Shown in pieces: positions 10,024 to 22,248 of a DNA stretch of 64,000 nt. The stretch's first letter is position 1; every line of letters starts with the position of its first letter. This DNA comes from Talaromyces rugulosus (Eukaryota > Ascomycota > Eurotiomycetes > Eurotiales > Trichocomaceae), in the NCBI RefSeq assembly GCF_013368755.1, contig NC_049561.1, forward strand, positions 1,488,001 through 1,552,000. The letters run 5' to 3'. A program made the translations under genes and the position numbers. The notes beneath the pieces are model-generated. The model was given only the letters and a program-made list of their open reading frames with translations, had not been told where the DNA came from and ran no database searches.

Positions 10024-12359
10024 ATGTCGACCTTCAATGGTCTCGTCTCACGTAAGTCAACCCACTAGTCTGAAACCATACAGCCATTCGCTCACGATCC
10101 CATCAGAGTTTCCATTCATAAGAAGTAAGATGTGCATGCGTTATATGGATCTTCCGACTTGTTTGTACTAAGCATTCTCACCCCTAGTCGACTACTTCCG
10201 CAAAGTGCCTGATCAACCTGCACCGTTGGCGTGCTTTCTCAGCCATGTCCACAGTGATCATTTGCAGGGCCTCGAATCCCTACAATCACCGTTCATATAC
10301 TGCTCTGCAGTAACCAAAGAGGTATGTGTCTATTGAAAGTGATCATAGAACCTGGCTGAGCATCTCCAATCCAAGTTGCTGCTGCGTATTGAAAAATACC
10401 CTCATCGCATGAATTTCTCGAAAGGGATTCTCGAGTCCAGAAAGCAACACTATGGGCACCTGGCGAAGCTTTTAGTAAGTCGTCTTTCCTAGACAATCTA
10501 TTCCTTGCTTATGCCTTGGCGATAGCGGCCGATACCGCTGCATACCCCAACCGAGATCCAGCTTACCCCGTTGCAACGCATTCGGGTAACGCTGTTTGAT
10601 GCCAATCACTGCGCAGGCGCAGTGATGTTCTTAATCGAAGGCCAAGGAAAGGCTATACTTTACACTGGAGATATCCGAGGTATGGGATCTTGTCCTTTTC
10701 TCCACGGGTTATAGATGCACACGAGTTACTAACGGCCTCAGCGGAAACTTGGTGGGTAAATTCTTTGACCAGAAATCCAGTACTCATTCCTTACGCATGT
10801 GGCCTGAAAACACTGGATACAATCTACCTGGACACGACTTTTGCCGTCAAGTCACAGATATACCGAACCTTTCCACCCAAATCAGCAGGGATCCAAGAGC
10901 TTCTAGAAAAGGTGAAGAACTATCCACAAGACACTATGTTCTATTTGAGAGCCTGGACCTTTGGATACGAAGAAGTATGGCAAGCTCTATCTATTGCTCT
11001 AAACTCCAAGGTGTGACAATCAGCATTGCCGATTCTTGGAACTCCATGTCTAATGGCCATATAGATACATGTCGATAGGTACCAGTATAGCCTTTACAAA
11101 TCATTGGCCGCACGTTCTCAAAACGTACCAGGGCTTGATACAGCCAGTTTTCTTTGCGGCTTTCAACTAGGAAACGAATTTATTCCTGGTTGTTTAACTC
11201 TTGACGAGAATGTCAAGATCCACAGCTGCGAACCTGGCGCATTCTGCTCTTCTATCAAGTCAGGAAAGTCTGTATTTATCACTCCCGTTGTTACTCGGGA
11301 TATGGCTGGAACAGATGTGCCTGAAATCGGTGCTGGTGGTGGAAAAGGGGATTTGTATCAAAATCATGAACTGGAGCTGCCGGATGAAACTGCACTGCAA
11401 AAGCTCGAGGAACTCCTAATGAAACATGTTGACGATGCAAACACTGTTTCACATGCTACGGAAACATTGAGAACTGCGTTTAAGGCGGGGAAGAACAAAC
11501 TTTCATTGGACGAGTTCGGACTGGCCAAGGATGCCGACGTTTCACTCCAAGACCTGGTCTCCGTCATCAGCAAAGTCCGAGAGCAACCCAGCGACATTTC
11601 GGGAACAGCGGATACAATTGTACGTATCTTGATATGAACCGTTTATGACTATGCTAACCGGATCATCAGACATTCTCTTACTCCCGGCATTCTTCCTACG
11701 CAGAGCTATGTGAGCTCGTCTCGGCCTTCAAGCCGAAAGATGTTTTCCCTTGTACCGTTGATCGTGAAACCTGGGACGAATCAGTTTCCATGGAAAGTCT
11801 ATTCGGATACTTGTGTTCTGCAAAGCAGTTTGCGCACGACAAACATATGCTGGATACTGAATCGGACAGGCTAGAACGGGAAAACAAAAGAGCACGGTAC
11901 ACTTTGATGCGTGATGCGAGGCATCATCTACAGGCAATGGGTGGCAGGGTCCATTTCGCCATTGGTCCACTTCCTGCTGATTTCGATGAGGTTCTCAACG
12001 AAGAATCTCAGAATTCATATCAGACGACTGATTCTCACCATGCCAGTCAAGAGCCTTTTCTTGACAGTGAAGCGCCCGCCACAGCTTCAGACCACGGAGC
12101 AGGTCGGTCTAGTATCGAAGAAACAAATGTGATATCTAGGAATGTCGATAGCCAACAATCGATACCAAAATCCGTTTTTCAGTCTCAGGATACTGAAAAT
12201 GAGGTAAGGGTTGATGGTTTACCTAGTGCCGGTGCTCAATCCTACAGCAACCGTCGTCGGGCTTACCGTGCTGCTCGCACTGGAACCTTTGATGCATGGA
12301 ATGAGATTGCGATTGTGTCCGCAGGAAACAATCATACAGAAGAGGAAGTCGAGTTATAA
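10024..12359 (+). CDS. Artemis/Pso2-family beta-CASP DNA repair nuclease
   Basis: Metallo-beta-lactamase nuclease of the SNM1/Pso2/Artemis group, which processes DNA ends in end joining or crosslink repair in the nucleus. Eight exons: 10024-10051, 10107-10124, 10188-10321, 10376-10474, 10526-10679, 10742-11010, 11065-11619 and 11670-12359, giving 648 residues. Seen: [11 protein letters not shown] (the HxHxDH metal site), [20 protein letters not shown], then IYLDTTF and IHVDRYQY of the beta-CASP part, and FPCTVD near the end of the nuclease core. The very N-terminal placement of the catalytic domain and the long disordered tail fit Artemis more than Pso2, which usually has a zinc finger first; this is inference. 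Exon 2 is only 18 bases. The Gly/Glu-rich stretch around 11330-11600 separates the two conserved blocks. Confidence 0.88.
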
Positions 12360-12942
12360 CTCGTATGGGAAAATCACAATGCGTGCATTAGTTGATATGA
12401 TTATGAAGTATGCCTTATGACTTGCACTATCTGCATGGAGCCGTCGATGCATTCGTTTTCAACAAAATTATCGTTTATATTGTATCATAGCCAGCAATCA
12501 CTTTATTTTCTAGACAATCTTAGGCCATGAGTCTCCTTGCTTGATGTGCGAGGCAGAACGGTAGTAAAAATGCATGCAGCCGTGAATGGCCCAGGCGCGG
12601 TCAATTCCATTATTCTAAGTATTCTGGTTGTAATGAGCTGTCATATGTGTGCCATGACGGCAACCTAGATAGCTTCAAATTCCAATAATAGCCCCTTGGA
12701 AGCAAGTCAGTAAGGCAACTCTAAGAGATAAGCTCTCTAACTTTGCCTCCTGTTCTCACATTGACCCGTTCTTGCAAGGGTTCGACTCAATTGCCCAGAC
12801 ATGTCCAGTCAGGGACGTTGTGTGTCTATCCTGGGAATTGGGATATCCCCTACCTATACCGGTTCGAAAGCTTCGAACCGATATGGGTTTCTCTTCTGTC
12901 GGGTCTCTTTGCTTGGAAATATTCTGTTCCTCACGACCTCGC
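12360..12942. other. Convergent 3' region between nuclease and FRG1 genes
   Basis: About 580 bases holding both 3' UTRs. It contains a perfect 9-bp inverted repeat with a 3-base loop at 12860-12880. No gene is seen. Confidence 0.55.
12860..12880. repeat. Perfect 21-base hairpin (9-bp arms, 3-base loop)
   Basis: Arms CGGTTCGAA and TTCGAACCG flank the loop AGC. It lies about 65 bases beyond the FRG1 stop, between two converging genes, so it may sit in either 3' UTR. A transcription end or RNA-processing role is possible but not shown. Confidence 0.75.
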
Positions 12943-13860
12943 TCACGACGCAAACTTGTCATGCTTGCCACTGACCCGCACGTCAAGAATCTCCTCATGG
13001 TAATTTCCCTCTTTTCTGGCTTTCTTGAGCCGCTTGACCTCATCGTCTTCTAGCCTCCTTCCCACGGCCGCTTCAAGCTCTCTCCTTGAAATCTTCTCCC
13101 TGGCTTTGGTTTCTCTGGAAGCCTTGAGCTTCGGCTTGAATCGTGCCTGCATACGAACGCGGATTGTAGATTCAAATGTTATACTTGACGCATCTCCCCG
13201 GATCTCGACGGCGCCCGAGCCCTTGCCCGAGTCTTCCTGAATGGTCACGAATGTATCCGTTTCGCTTTCGCCGCCTCGGGTCTGGAACGCAAGCATGCCG
13301 GGTGTGTCGTGTGCTTGAATAGGAATGAAGGATTCAGCGGGTGATATTGCGGAGGCATTCGCGCTTATAATGCCATACTTGTCGCAGCTCAGATACCTTG
13401 TGCCTGCGTTAGCGTACCATGCCGTAACTGTTTCCCCTCCATACTTGGGTGTCCAAAGAATGAAAATATACCGGCCATGATGACCCTTGAAACTAAACCC
13501 CTCTGCCCCAGCAACTTTCGTTGCAACCCAAACTTGACGCACATCGTGCGGTTCCGCCGTACTAGGATCACCCTCAATCACGTTCTCAAGCTCGCTAGCA
13601 AAGACCTTGCCATTGGCGTCGCACGCAATACACGTAGGTGGAGTCGATGGCAGCACGAATACGACAGGTCCGTTCAAGTCTGTAGCGACGTCGGCCGACA
13701 CCCAGCTTTGTTCGTCCGTGGCTTGTTCATCTTGTGCTGCGGCTGCTGGGACTACGGCATTGTCGCTGAATGGGTTTGGGCGGCGTGATTCGGAGTCTTC
13801 ATCGCGATGCTTGCGCTTTTTGGACTTTTTGTCGCCTTTAAACGAGAGTGGTTTGACCAT
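12943..13860 (-). CDS. FRG1-like actin-bundling/RNA-biogenesis protein
   Basis: Homologue of FRG1, a nuclear/nucleolar protein with a beta-trefoil (fascin-like) fold linked to pre-mRNA processing and actin binding. It is one exon of 305 residues. Seen: Lys/Arg-rich nuclear targeting segment at the N-terminus (KGDKKSKKRKHRDED), then the trefoil with GFSFKGHHGRYIFI-type text, GRYLSCDKYGIISANA-like (here TRYLSCDKYGIISANASAIS), FIPIQAHDTPGMLAFQTRGG, and a C-terminal basic helix (FKPKLKASRETKAREKIS, RRELEAAVGRRL) with the final RKEGNYHEEILDVR. All are typical of the family. Start chosen at the first ATG, directly before the basic segment. It converges with the nuclease gene. Confidence 0.9.
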   Translation of the reverse strand: MVKPLSFKGDKKSKKRKHRDEDSESRRPNPFSDNAVVPAAAAQDEQATDEQSWVSADVATDLNGPVVFVLPSTPPTCIACDANGKVFASELENVIEGDPSTAEPHDVRQVWVATKVAGAEGFSFKGHHGRYIFILWTPKYGGETVTAWYANAGTRYLSCDKYGIISANASAISPAESFIPIQAHDTPGMLAFQTRGGESETDTFVTIQEDSGKGSGAVEIRGDASSITFESTIRVRMQARFKPKLKASRETKAREKISRRELEAAVGRRLEDDEVKRLKKARKEGNYHEEILDVRVSGKHDKFAS

Positions 13861-14398
13861 GGTTGTTAAAAGAGAATGTGCACCTCGATGCGGCGTTGCG
13901 GAAGGAAGCTTGTTTGCGATGGCATGGCGCCTTCCTTCCCGCCACTATGCAATAATTAGTCATGGCTCACCGACTTCCCTATGGCGATTTCTCCTCCTTC
14001 GATTGTTCTTCTTACAACTACTCACCCAATTGACCAGAACAGGAATTGTACAAGCGCTGAGACAGATCAACAGGCTGTGAACTCATGCAACCCTGGACTA
14101 ATGCTGGTGATGGCGGGCTCCTCGAAAATGAGGGGTAGTGTACATCGTGACCTCACTTACTGCTCTCGTCTGTTGCTATCTCATCAGCAAGGTACTCAGT
14201 CTAACCGGTATTTATATTTACCGGATGCCCCGGAGTTTACTTTCGAATTGACCATTTGAGTCTTGATTTGGTCTCTTTTTAAAAAATTCTCTTGAAATTC
14301 TTATCGTCACATTATCATAAAGTACTATTTATTGGACACAGTCACAACACAGTTCACCTTAAAGATGAAGTCTTCAGGCAATTCAAACAACAACTCAT
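13861..14398. other. FRG1 upstream region and dehydrogenase 3' region
   Basis: About 540 bases, expected to contain the FRG1 promoter and the dehydrogenase 3' UTR. No gene or repeat stands out. Confidence 0.5.
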
Positions 14399-15870
14399 CT
14401 AGTCAAACGTGATCGCTGCTTTGATGGCGCTCTTGTTCCTCATGGCTTCAAGGCATTCGCCCCATTGCTCCAGCTTGAACGTCTTGTTAACGATACCTTC
14501 GACCTTGACCTTACCGCGGTCAAGGTAGTCAATGGCGGCAGGGAATTTATACGTCTCGGAGAACGATCCAAGAATGGTGATTTCATCGCCAACTATCAAT
14601 TCCGATTAGCACATCCACCTCGACAGATAGGCGACTCTGGCCAACTCACAGATTTTGGATGGAGGCCAGCTGACGCGGTCCTTGTTAGCATACACGCCGT
14701 ACACAACGAGTTTACCACCACGGCGAACATAGTTGATGGAATCCTCCAGGATCTTCGCATTTCCGGTAGCCTCAACAACAATATCAAAGCCGTAGGGGTT
14801 GTCAACCTGGAGCTTCTGGAACTGTACTTCGGGGTTGCTACGAGACAAAGCGATGTACTCGTCTCCGGCGCCCAGTTTCTTGGCCAAATCCATCTTGAGA
14901 CCCTCCGGAGCGGCGACAACAACATGGCAACCACCATTCTGGCGCAACATTTGAGAAAGAACAAGGCCAGTCGGGCCGGCGCCGAACATGAGGACAGATG
15001 AACCCATCTTAGGCGCAATCTTATCCAAGCCATGAGCAGCGCAAGAGGCGGGCTCGAGGAGTGTGGCATCAACATCATTGAGGTTCTTGATCTTGAAAAC
15101 TCGGCCGGCTATTCTTTGTTAGCGGATTTTTTTGCCACCAGCACGATGCTTAGATCCTTACCAGGATAGGCGCAGTATTCGGCGAAACCACCGTTCATTG
15201 TGACACCGTGGGCTTCGAAGTGCTCGCAAAGCAACTCCTCACCGCGACGGCAGTAGAAACATTGTCCGCAGAGTTCAGAGTTGTCTGCAACAACACGATC
15301 ACCGATTTCGAATCCCTTGACCTTGGGTCCAATGGCAGCGACTTGGCCGACTGTCTCGTGGCCTAATCACATCATTGTTCTTAGTCATCGACATGGAGAT
15401 ATTAATGCTCGAGCTACCAGCTTACCGGGAACGAGAGGGAACTATAAGAAGGCGACGTTAGCGTTTCGTTACTTAGGCATACACGAGTTGCCTACGTACC
15501 TTGGCAAGAAATTCACCCTCGTGGATGTGCAAATCAGTGCCGCATACACCGCAAGCCTTGACCTTGACCTATCGATCGAAATACTCATTAGCCATTTTGC
15601 CCTGCGCCCTGGGCATGAAGCCACTGAAAAGAATCACATAATGCTGTGGTTCATCACAGAGAGCACATACCAAAACATCGTTTTCACGAAGGGTGGGAAC
15701 AGGTATCTCGACGATTCCATACACCTCTGGCTTCTCGTATCTGTCAGATCGCGCAGTCAGTAAGCTTGCGCAACAGGGCCCACATTTGATCGCCGCATAG
15801 TCATGCATTGAGTGAGAACAGAAAAGGGTACGCACTGGAGAGCCTTCATGGTCGCGGGTATAGACGCCAT
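14399..15870 (-). CDS. Zinc-dependent medium-chain dehydrogenase (D-arabinitol dehydrogenase-like)
   Basis: NAD(P)-dependent polyol/alcohol dehydrogenase of the zinc MDR family, probably cytosolic. Minus-strand exons are 15870-15836, 15740-15671, 15568-15500, 15441-15426, 15362-15162, 15108-14650 and 14592-14399; all phases close and the product is 347 residues. Exon 4 is only 16 bases. Seen: catalytic zinc motif [24 protein letters not shown], the four-Cys structural zinc loop [15 protein letters not shown], and the Rossmann motif [13 protein letters not shown]. The sequence resembles fungal D-arabinitol dehydrogenases (ARD1 type) and sorbitol-like enzymes; the exact polyol cannot be read from the sequence. 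Confidence 0.88.
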
Positions 15871-16771
15871 TTTGTGTTGTTTTGCGCGCAGCTTGTGTTG
15901 GGTTGTCTTTGTGGAAAAAAGCTTCTTTATGAACGAGGCTAGAAACTCGGGGAAACCTGTACAGGCACAACGACGTCAGAGACAAATGCGACGTCAAAAC
16001 GGACAATAATAACTAAGGCAACGTTCCCCGCTTCTCGGCGTGGGCTAGACAGGGCAAGGTGGGGTGCTCCGCGGGCACTACCGCCGCGTGTCTGATGAGA
16101 AACATGAGTAAGGAGGGCTTCACTGACCTGAGTGTGCTGCTCTAGGTATCGCTGGCAAGGGGAATTGAGGAGTGTAAAGGGCAAACGGAAGAAGAAAAGG
16201 CCAAAGACAAATGGATGGGGAACGTTGAGGTATTTGTATAGAGAGGACCAGCTAACGGGGGACTGCGGCCCGGAGGGATACCACCAGATCGGGCTCGTCA
16301 ATGGAGTCAACCAACCAGTGATGGTCTGAACGTCCCTGTTCGCGACGCTAGCCGGCCAAGTTTATGAATGAGCGGGAATTTGTTCTTGGAAACCAATGGC
16401 TGATTGACTCATGCAAGCCCTTGAGCAGACTGCTACCATCTGAGGCCGGTCATTGACCGGACAACCAAGAACAACAACCAGGAACATCAACATTCTATAT
16501 CCGGAAGGGGTTCCTCGGTGTAGCTTACTTGACAACGCTACCATGACTGTACGTAGCTTGCCCTTGAGGGTCAGAGTTACGATGCCTATGAGGGTTTGTA
16601 CAGGCCGGATTCCACTACGTCACGTATCACAAGATTGAACGTCTGACCGTTTGAATTTGAAGGTCAATCCCATTCTGACTAACACCACTACTGCAGCTGA
16701 ATAAGAAATATAATCTCGGCCATAAACTGGCAACCGGACCAAGACATTTATTATTGAAATAGCCCCGGAAT

Positions 16772-16802
<31 letters not shown>

Positions 16803-17519
16803 CAATTCCATTTTCTTAATCCGAAACACATCAACTGAAACATCCCACTTGATTAATAAATATTGTACGGAGTAATTATTTATATGCCCCGGGATATTCC
16901 CATAGCTGCCAGAGAGAAAAGAAAAAAAGGGTCCCACGTGAGAAACTAGACACGTAAAAAATGTAGCCAAGGAAAAGCGTTCCTACCAACCCCGGATTTT
17001 CATTCGTGGCTCCAGAAATGGTAAAGATATGCAGAGTGCCAACAACACATTCTATCTGCTATATGACATGGCATGCATGACATGATATACCGGCTACGTA
17101 ATAGCACTCGATGTCAATACATATGTATCAAAGGTGGGGGGTGATGGGCATGGAGTTTTATTCCCCCCCTTGCTTAGTATTCTCTCTTTTTCTAAAAGGG
17201 GGAGAGAATGAGTCATGGATTTATTTAAATACAGCAGCGTAATAAATCAACTGATATCGAATCGATAATTTACACACATAGTACGGGAGGGACCCAATTC
17301 GACAGTCATAACAAAAATCCCGGATTTAGAAAGCTGGAAAGAAAGAGAGAAAAAAAGGCCCGGACGAGTTTATATAAAACAAGATGAGTACAACTCCAAT
17401 CTTCCACAAAATGCCCTGCAAATGCAAATGTTTTTTTTTTAATAGCTCAACGTAAAAAAACAAAAGAATTCCCATGAAAGTCTTCCATCTCGCAAGAATT
17501 AGTAAAGAGAGAAACTTTC
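15871..17519. other. 1.6-kb intergenic region with long T tract
   Basis: Contains the dehydrogenase promoter and the 3' end of the HECT ligase gene. A run of 28 T lies at 16775-16802. CACGTG-like and TATA-like stretches occur but none is decisive. No gene is seen. Confidence 0.5.
16775..16802 (+). repeat. Poly-T tract, 28 bases
   Basis: Uninterrupted run of T. Such tracts are typical nucleosome-poor promoter elements or slippage products in fungi. It is in the intergenic region between the HECT ligase and dehydrogenase genes. Confidence 0.9.
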
Positions 17520-20500
17520 TCATTTCAAACCAAATCCCTCACTATTAAAAATAGCGCCCCAGAGCTTGGCTTCAAACTTGCGTTTCGACGAATATCGAAA
17601 CAAGCCCATTTTATTAAAGCAGGTATGCGCAATCGGATAGCGGGCAGAATCATCCCCGAGACAGGCCAATCTGATACTCAGACTGGCCGCGCCCGTGGCC
17701 GGGATGCGGTCGCTGCCAGTCACAAACGACAAAAGCTTGCGCTGGTCAGACGGGTTGGCCTGGGTGAAGAAATCCCAGAACCAGGAGACCACAGGCTCAG
17801 ATTCGGGGTCCTCCTTGAGTGGCCAGTTTTCATACGTGGCTACTGCACGTAGCGTGGGTACGTCCAGAGGTTCGTCGGAGCCGCGAACCATCAACTCGAT
17901 TTCTTCGGGTCGGAATAGGGACAGCGCGTTGCCGCCGCAGACTGTGAAGAATCCTCGTTTGAAAGGCTCAAACTGTCTCTGGACGGCTGTGTCGAGTAGG
18001 TAGTGCACATACAGGTTGACGAATTGCTGGCGGTTTGAGTTTGTTACAGGTCTTTTTTCGCCCCCGGGGTAGAGAGGTGTTTCGACATGTTGGCCATAGC
18101 GATCCACACGTGCCACAAAGTCGTAGCAGAACGTCTCTTGCACGTCTCCATCATAATCCAACAGTGCTTGCAACCCCTTCGCCAATGTCGGTCTGTACTC
18201 TGCAAGGTCTTCTAACGTGCAGGTGTGTGGATGTTTTGGTGCACTGCTTGCCGCCATGTTGGTCGGGGGCGCCGCTGCAAGGAGCTTCTTGAAAGCAAAC
18301 GGCGGTAATGCTACATCGAGAATAGTCGAATTGTACATTGCAAGTCCAAGAAGGACGCCAACCAAAAAGAATTGCTCCGAAGATTCAAAGCAAAATGGGT
18401 TAAAGTAGCAAAACTGCGAATCCTCGTCGTAGACAAACAAGCCTGTGAAAAAAAATAGTTAGCACGATACATGGCTTATTTTTCGTGATACGAACCATGA
18501 TTAGGGTCAAAAACCTCTCTGACGAGGAGGAGAAACCATTCCTTACGAAGGCCTCCGGCATCAACCCCTTCTTCCCCAACAAATTCAATACGCAAGCTCT
18601 TTTTAATCTCTTCCTGCCCGCCACCTACTACCTCGCTGACACCCCGTAGACTGTCCTCGACCAAGCAGTCTCGCCGAACTTTGAGATTGAGGTACTGACT
18701 GACATCTTTTTGCCGAAGAATGCTATCCAAAAATGCTTCTCGGGCCTTGATTGACATTTGGCGACGAGCGTCATGCTCCAAGATTCGGCTTTTCGCTGAG
18801 ATGCTCAATAAGAATGGATATTGACAGAATGAAAATGTCGTAGTGCGCGCCTCCCATGCCTCAAAATCAGATACCAAGTCCGAATAGTCCAGCAGACTAT
18901 TGTAAAAATAGTGAAGTGGTAGTGTTGATTTGTCTTTATGTCGGACAAAAGGGGTACCCTCATTATTGCGTGCAGTATCATGACGCCTTCGAGTGACATG
19001 TACATTGTTCGCAGCAAACAACAAGGCCATCACTCTGGCCGCGGCTCGCACCTGCCAGTCATCCGTGTAGATTTTCCGTTTGTTGTTTGCCTCACCAGTC
19101 TGGTCTGAAGACAAACCACTGAGCGCTGCATGAAGTTGAACGTGAGAGTTTTCGATATTTCCTGAGAGGCTGGGAACCAGCCCGTTCACAGATGGCATAG
19201 GTCCACTGCGCTGACGGCCGTGTTGTCGAGTTAATCGATGGGTGAGAAATCGACCAACAAGAGTGACAAGTCGTTCGTATTGACTCTCGGAATACCGAGC
19301 AAACCAGCTAACCAAGTAGTGATGGCAGCTATCTGGTAAATTGGCGAGGAGACCCAGCGTCCTCTTGACAATGCCTGAATGGTCAACAAGGTTCCTGGGC
19401 CGGGATTTATGTGAGCTAGATACCCCTCTTCGATCGCCCGTTCCAGGCAACCTGCTGAAATTTGGTATTGAGCCGTTAGGATCAGAATTGCTGGCCGGCG
19501 TGAGGCTTTGTGTTGCTGGTTCCTTGCTTGACGTCAGCTGAGGATTGGCCAGTACAATCAACAGAAATCTTGCTGATTCAAGGCGGCGAAGCGGACGACG
19601 AGGTCGCTTCAAAAGATTCTCAGTCGCCTTTAGTAACGTTCGCTGAGCGTGGACACGTGCTTCTGCAATCTCTCTATCCAATCCTCTCATATCGACTGGA
19701 ATATCAGGGTTCATCTCATTATTTTCGACCAGAGCAGACCAAATATCTCTCCAGGAATCCCCTACATTGACGACTACCTTGTACCATTCTGCCACGGCTT
19801 CCCAATCAATCCGTGGAGACTTTGAGTTTACACGCGACCTCGATGACCGAGGCAAGGATTTTGCAGGCACTGCGCCAGCGTCTTTGGCTTCATGACGCTG
19901 TGGCCGGCCACCCATCCACCATGATGAGTTTTCAGCGATATCACCAAGCAGTAACATTTTCGGATCGAGTTCAAACACTTGGCCATCTGGCGAGACTATA
20001 GGAGCTGATATCTCTGGGCGAGGCCGTGGGTAGATGCTCTCGCTCACGGTTCGACGAGGTGGGCCGGGTGTTAGAAACGAGTTATTGAGGCAATCACAGC
20101 CAGCAAATGACTTGATAATGTAGTCTTCCAAGGGCCGGAACATCCATGATCGAGTCCCCGATCCATGCTTCGGTTCTGTAGTATCTGTGTTTGTGTTTGT
20201 GCGACGAGGAGAGCGATCTTGATCTCGCGGAGAGGGGTCATTTCTTCGTATGAGCGGCGTATCGGAGCTAGACCGTAGCCTCGTTATCTGGTCATTTCTA
20301 CCACTTCCACTAGAGGGTGAGAGAAGATCTGTGTTGTATTGCTTCTGAACATGACGTGACGAAGTATGCTGCTCTTTGGGATTTCCAAGGTGGTTTTGTT
20401 GTAAATGCACATCATGGACATATTGCGGCTCGGGCTCTTGTCTTTGATGCCCAGCTAAACGACGCTGGAGAAAGTCCCGCAAGCAGCCATCAATCAATTC

Positions 20501-21134
20501 CTTGGTTTTTTCGATAGACAGTGGGGTAGCTAAATCTTATCAAAACTATTCTATCAAAAACTGCAAAAGGAGAAAAAAGCTTACCTGGGAGCCTAGGTTC
20601 AAAAGAACCATCTTTTGGAGGAGGCGTCGGCGGTTGACTTTCGTCACCCACATGATCATCACCATTCAGATAAGGTTCCAAGTCATTCACCATCAAACAG
20701 ATAGAACACCTAAAGATTTTTGTATTCTTGGGCCACCGCATAGTCGAATGGCACGTCATGCACTTGCCATTCACCACCTCCTCTGCCGGAGTCCATCCCT
20801 TTCTCGGACTATGCGATCGAGGTTCGGGAACATATCGTATTGGATCGTAAGCGTCGTCGTTGCCATCCGAATCCGAGTCCAGAAAGTCCTCCTTTGTCAC
20901 CTTCCTCCCTCCCCTTCTGGGGCTCGTAGGCATGAGCGAGGGAAACGGTTGGCTGAGCGAACGTCGATGCGGCCGACTTGGTGCCGAACTTGGCAGGATG
21001 GGCACATTGTAATTGATGGCAAGCGCCGCGCCTCTATCCAGATCAACTGTACGATTCGAAGGGCGTGTATGACTTGGATTATGGGAGCTCGGCGAGGGCG
21101 GGCGTGGGAGAATGCGAGACGACCACGTTGGCAT
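17520..21134 (-). CDS. HECT-type E3 ubiquitin ligase, Hul4-like
   Basis: HECT ubiquitin ligase that accepts ubiquitin on a Cys thioester and passes it to substrates. Minus-strand exons are 21134-20585, 20529-18496 and 18442-17520 (introns 55 and 53 bp); 1168 residues. Seen: an N-terminal zinc-ribbon-like pair (GKCMTCHSTMRW then RCSICLMVNDLEPY) near residues 120-155, a long Ser/Arg-rich linker, and the HECT domain from about residue 790 to the end. The HECT end shows PIAHTCFNKMGLFRYSS with the catalytic Cys in HTCFN, and the terminal FGLK. The architecture matches yeast Hul4 and its fungal relatives from family knowledge; Hul4 is nuclear and tied to proteasome-linked quality control. Confidence 0.9.
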
Positions 21135-22248
21135 ATGGACGCATTGAACAACGCTGGCGAGTAGGGGGGTAAAAAGGCGGCTATTTCGATGACGATAGAA
21201 GGAATAAATATATCCTTCTGTTCGTCTTCTTCTTCTTTTTTCGAGTCGTCTGTTTATTTCATGTAAAGTAATTTCTGACAGTTCGTCCGTGAGTATGGTC
21301 GAGTCAAGTTGTGATTTCGAGGTTTATCATGCCGCATGCAGATGGAGGCAGGCCGGGATGTAACACTTCGGGATGCGGCCTTTTTTTGGATATAAACGGA
21401 TAAAAATTGGCGGTACGATGAATCAACCCAAGTAGGGTGTGACTTGAGATGGAATGATAAATGGATGCTTGATGGATTTCGTCGACAGTCGAGACGAGAG
21501 ACGAGATATAAGGGACCTGCCCGTTGTTGGAGGATAACGATGGCCTGTCAAAGAAAAGACGAAACAATAAAAAAACAAAGGAAGAAGCTGCAGTGGGGCA
21601 CTTCTTAGAGACAGTTCGATAGTACCTCTCACATCAAAAGGACAGCAGCCAAAAAAAAATTGACAAGAACAATAATAATAGTGCCAGAATGCGAAAACCA
21701 GATAGGATATCGTTAAGTCCGTCGTTCGTTGTTAGTAAAGGGAGGGGACGCACGGCCGCGGGGGATACGTAGTTACCAGCGAGGCGGATCGGCCCAAGGC
21801 AATAATCACGCCAGCCCAGTGGGGCCTTTACTCTCCAAAGAACTCATATTTTGCGAGTAATATTATAAAATCAGTAAACTATCGAGTTTGTCGGAATGAG
21901 GCACAGATGGCATTCGAGTGGGTCGAGTATTTACGCTCGTGCTCCCCACGAGTATCACTACATACAGCGCTATCCCTGCTTGTTGAAGCGTCACAGCCCA
22001 GGGGTCACGTGTATTCTACGAACAAGAATGTATCAAAGGTGAATGCGAGAGAGTAAGACTTGATTCCTCGTTGCCAGGTCCTGATTCAGACTGGCGCGGA
22101 CCTTTTTCATTATGAAACACACGCTTAAAACCCTCAATGTTATGATCATCGTAATAAAAAGATTTTATTTGACCCCAGCACCTCCCAAGAACAGGCAGCA
22201 AGGTGCCATAATTTTTCCCACAATCGTAAATACCACCACCCCCTACAT
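21135..22248. other. HECT ligase upstream region
   Basis: About 1.1 kb with the HECT ligase promoter and eL15 3' UTR. A TCACGTG core is near 22002-22008. No gene is seen. Confidence 0.5.

Noticed and set aside
12770..12790. tRNA-like T-arm text GGGTTCGACTC
   Set aside because: No acceptor, D or anticodon stems can be built around it.
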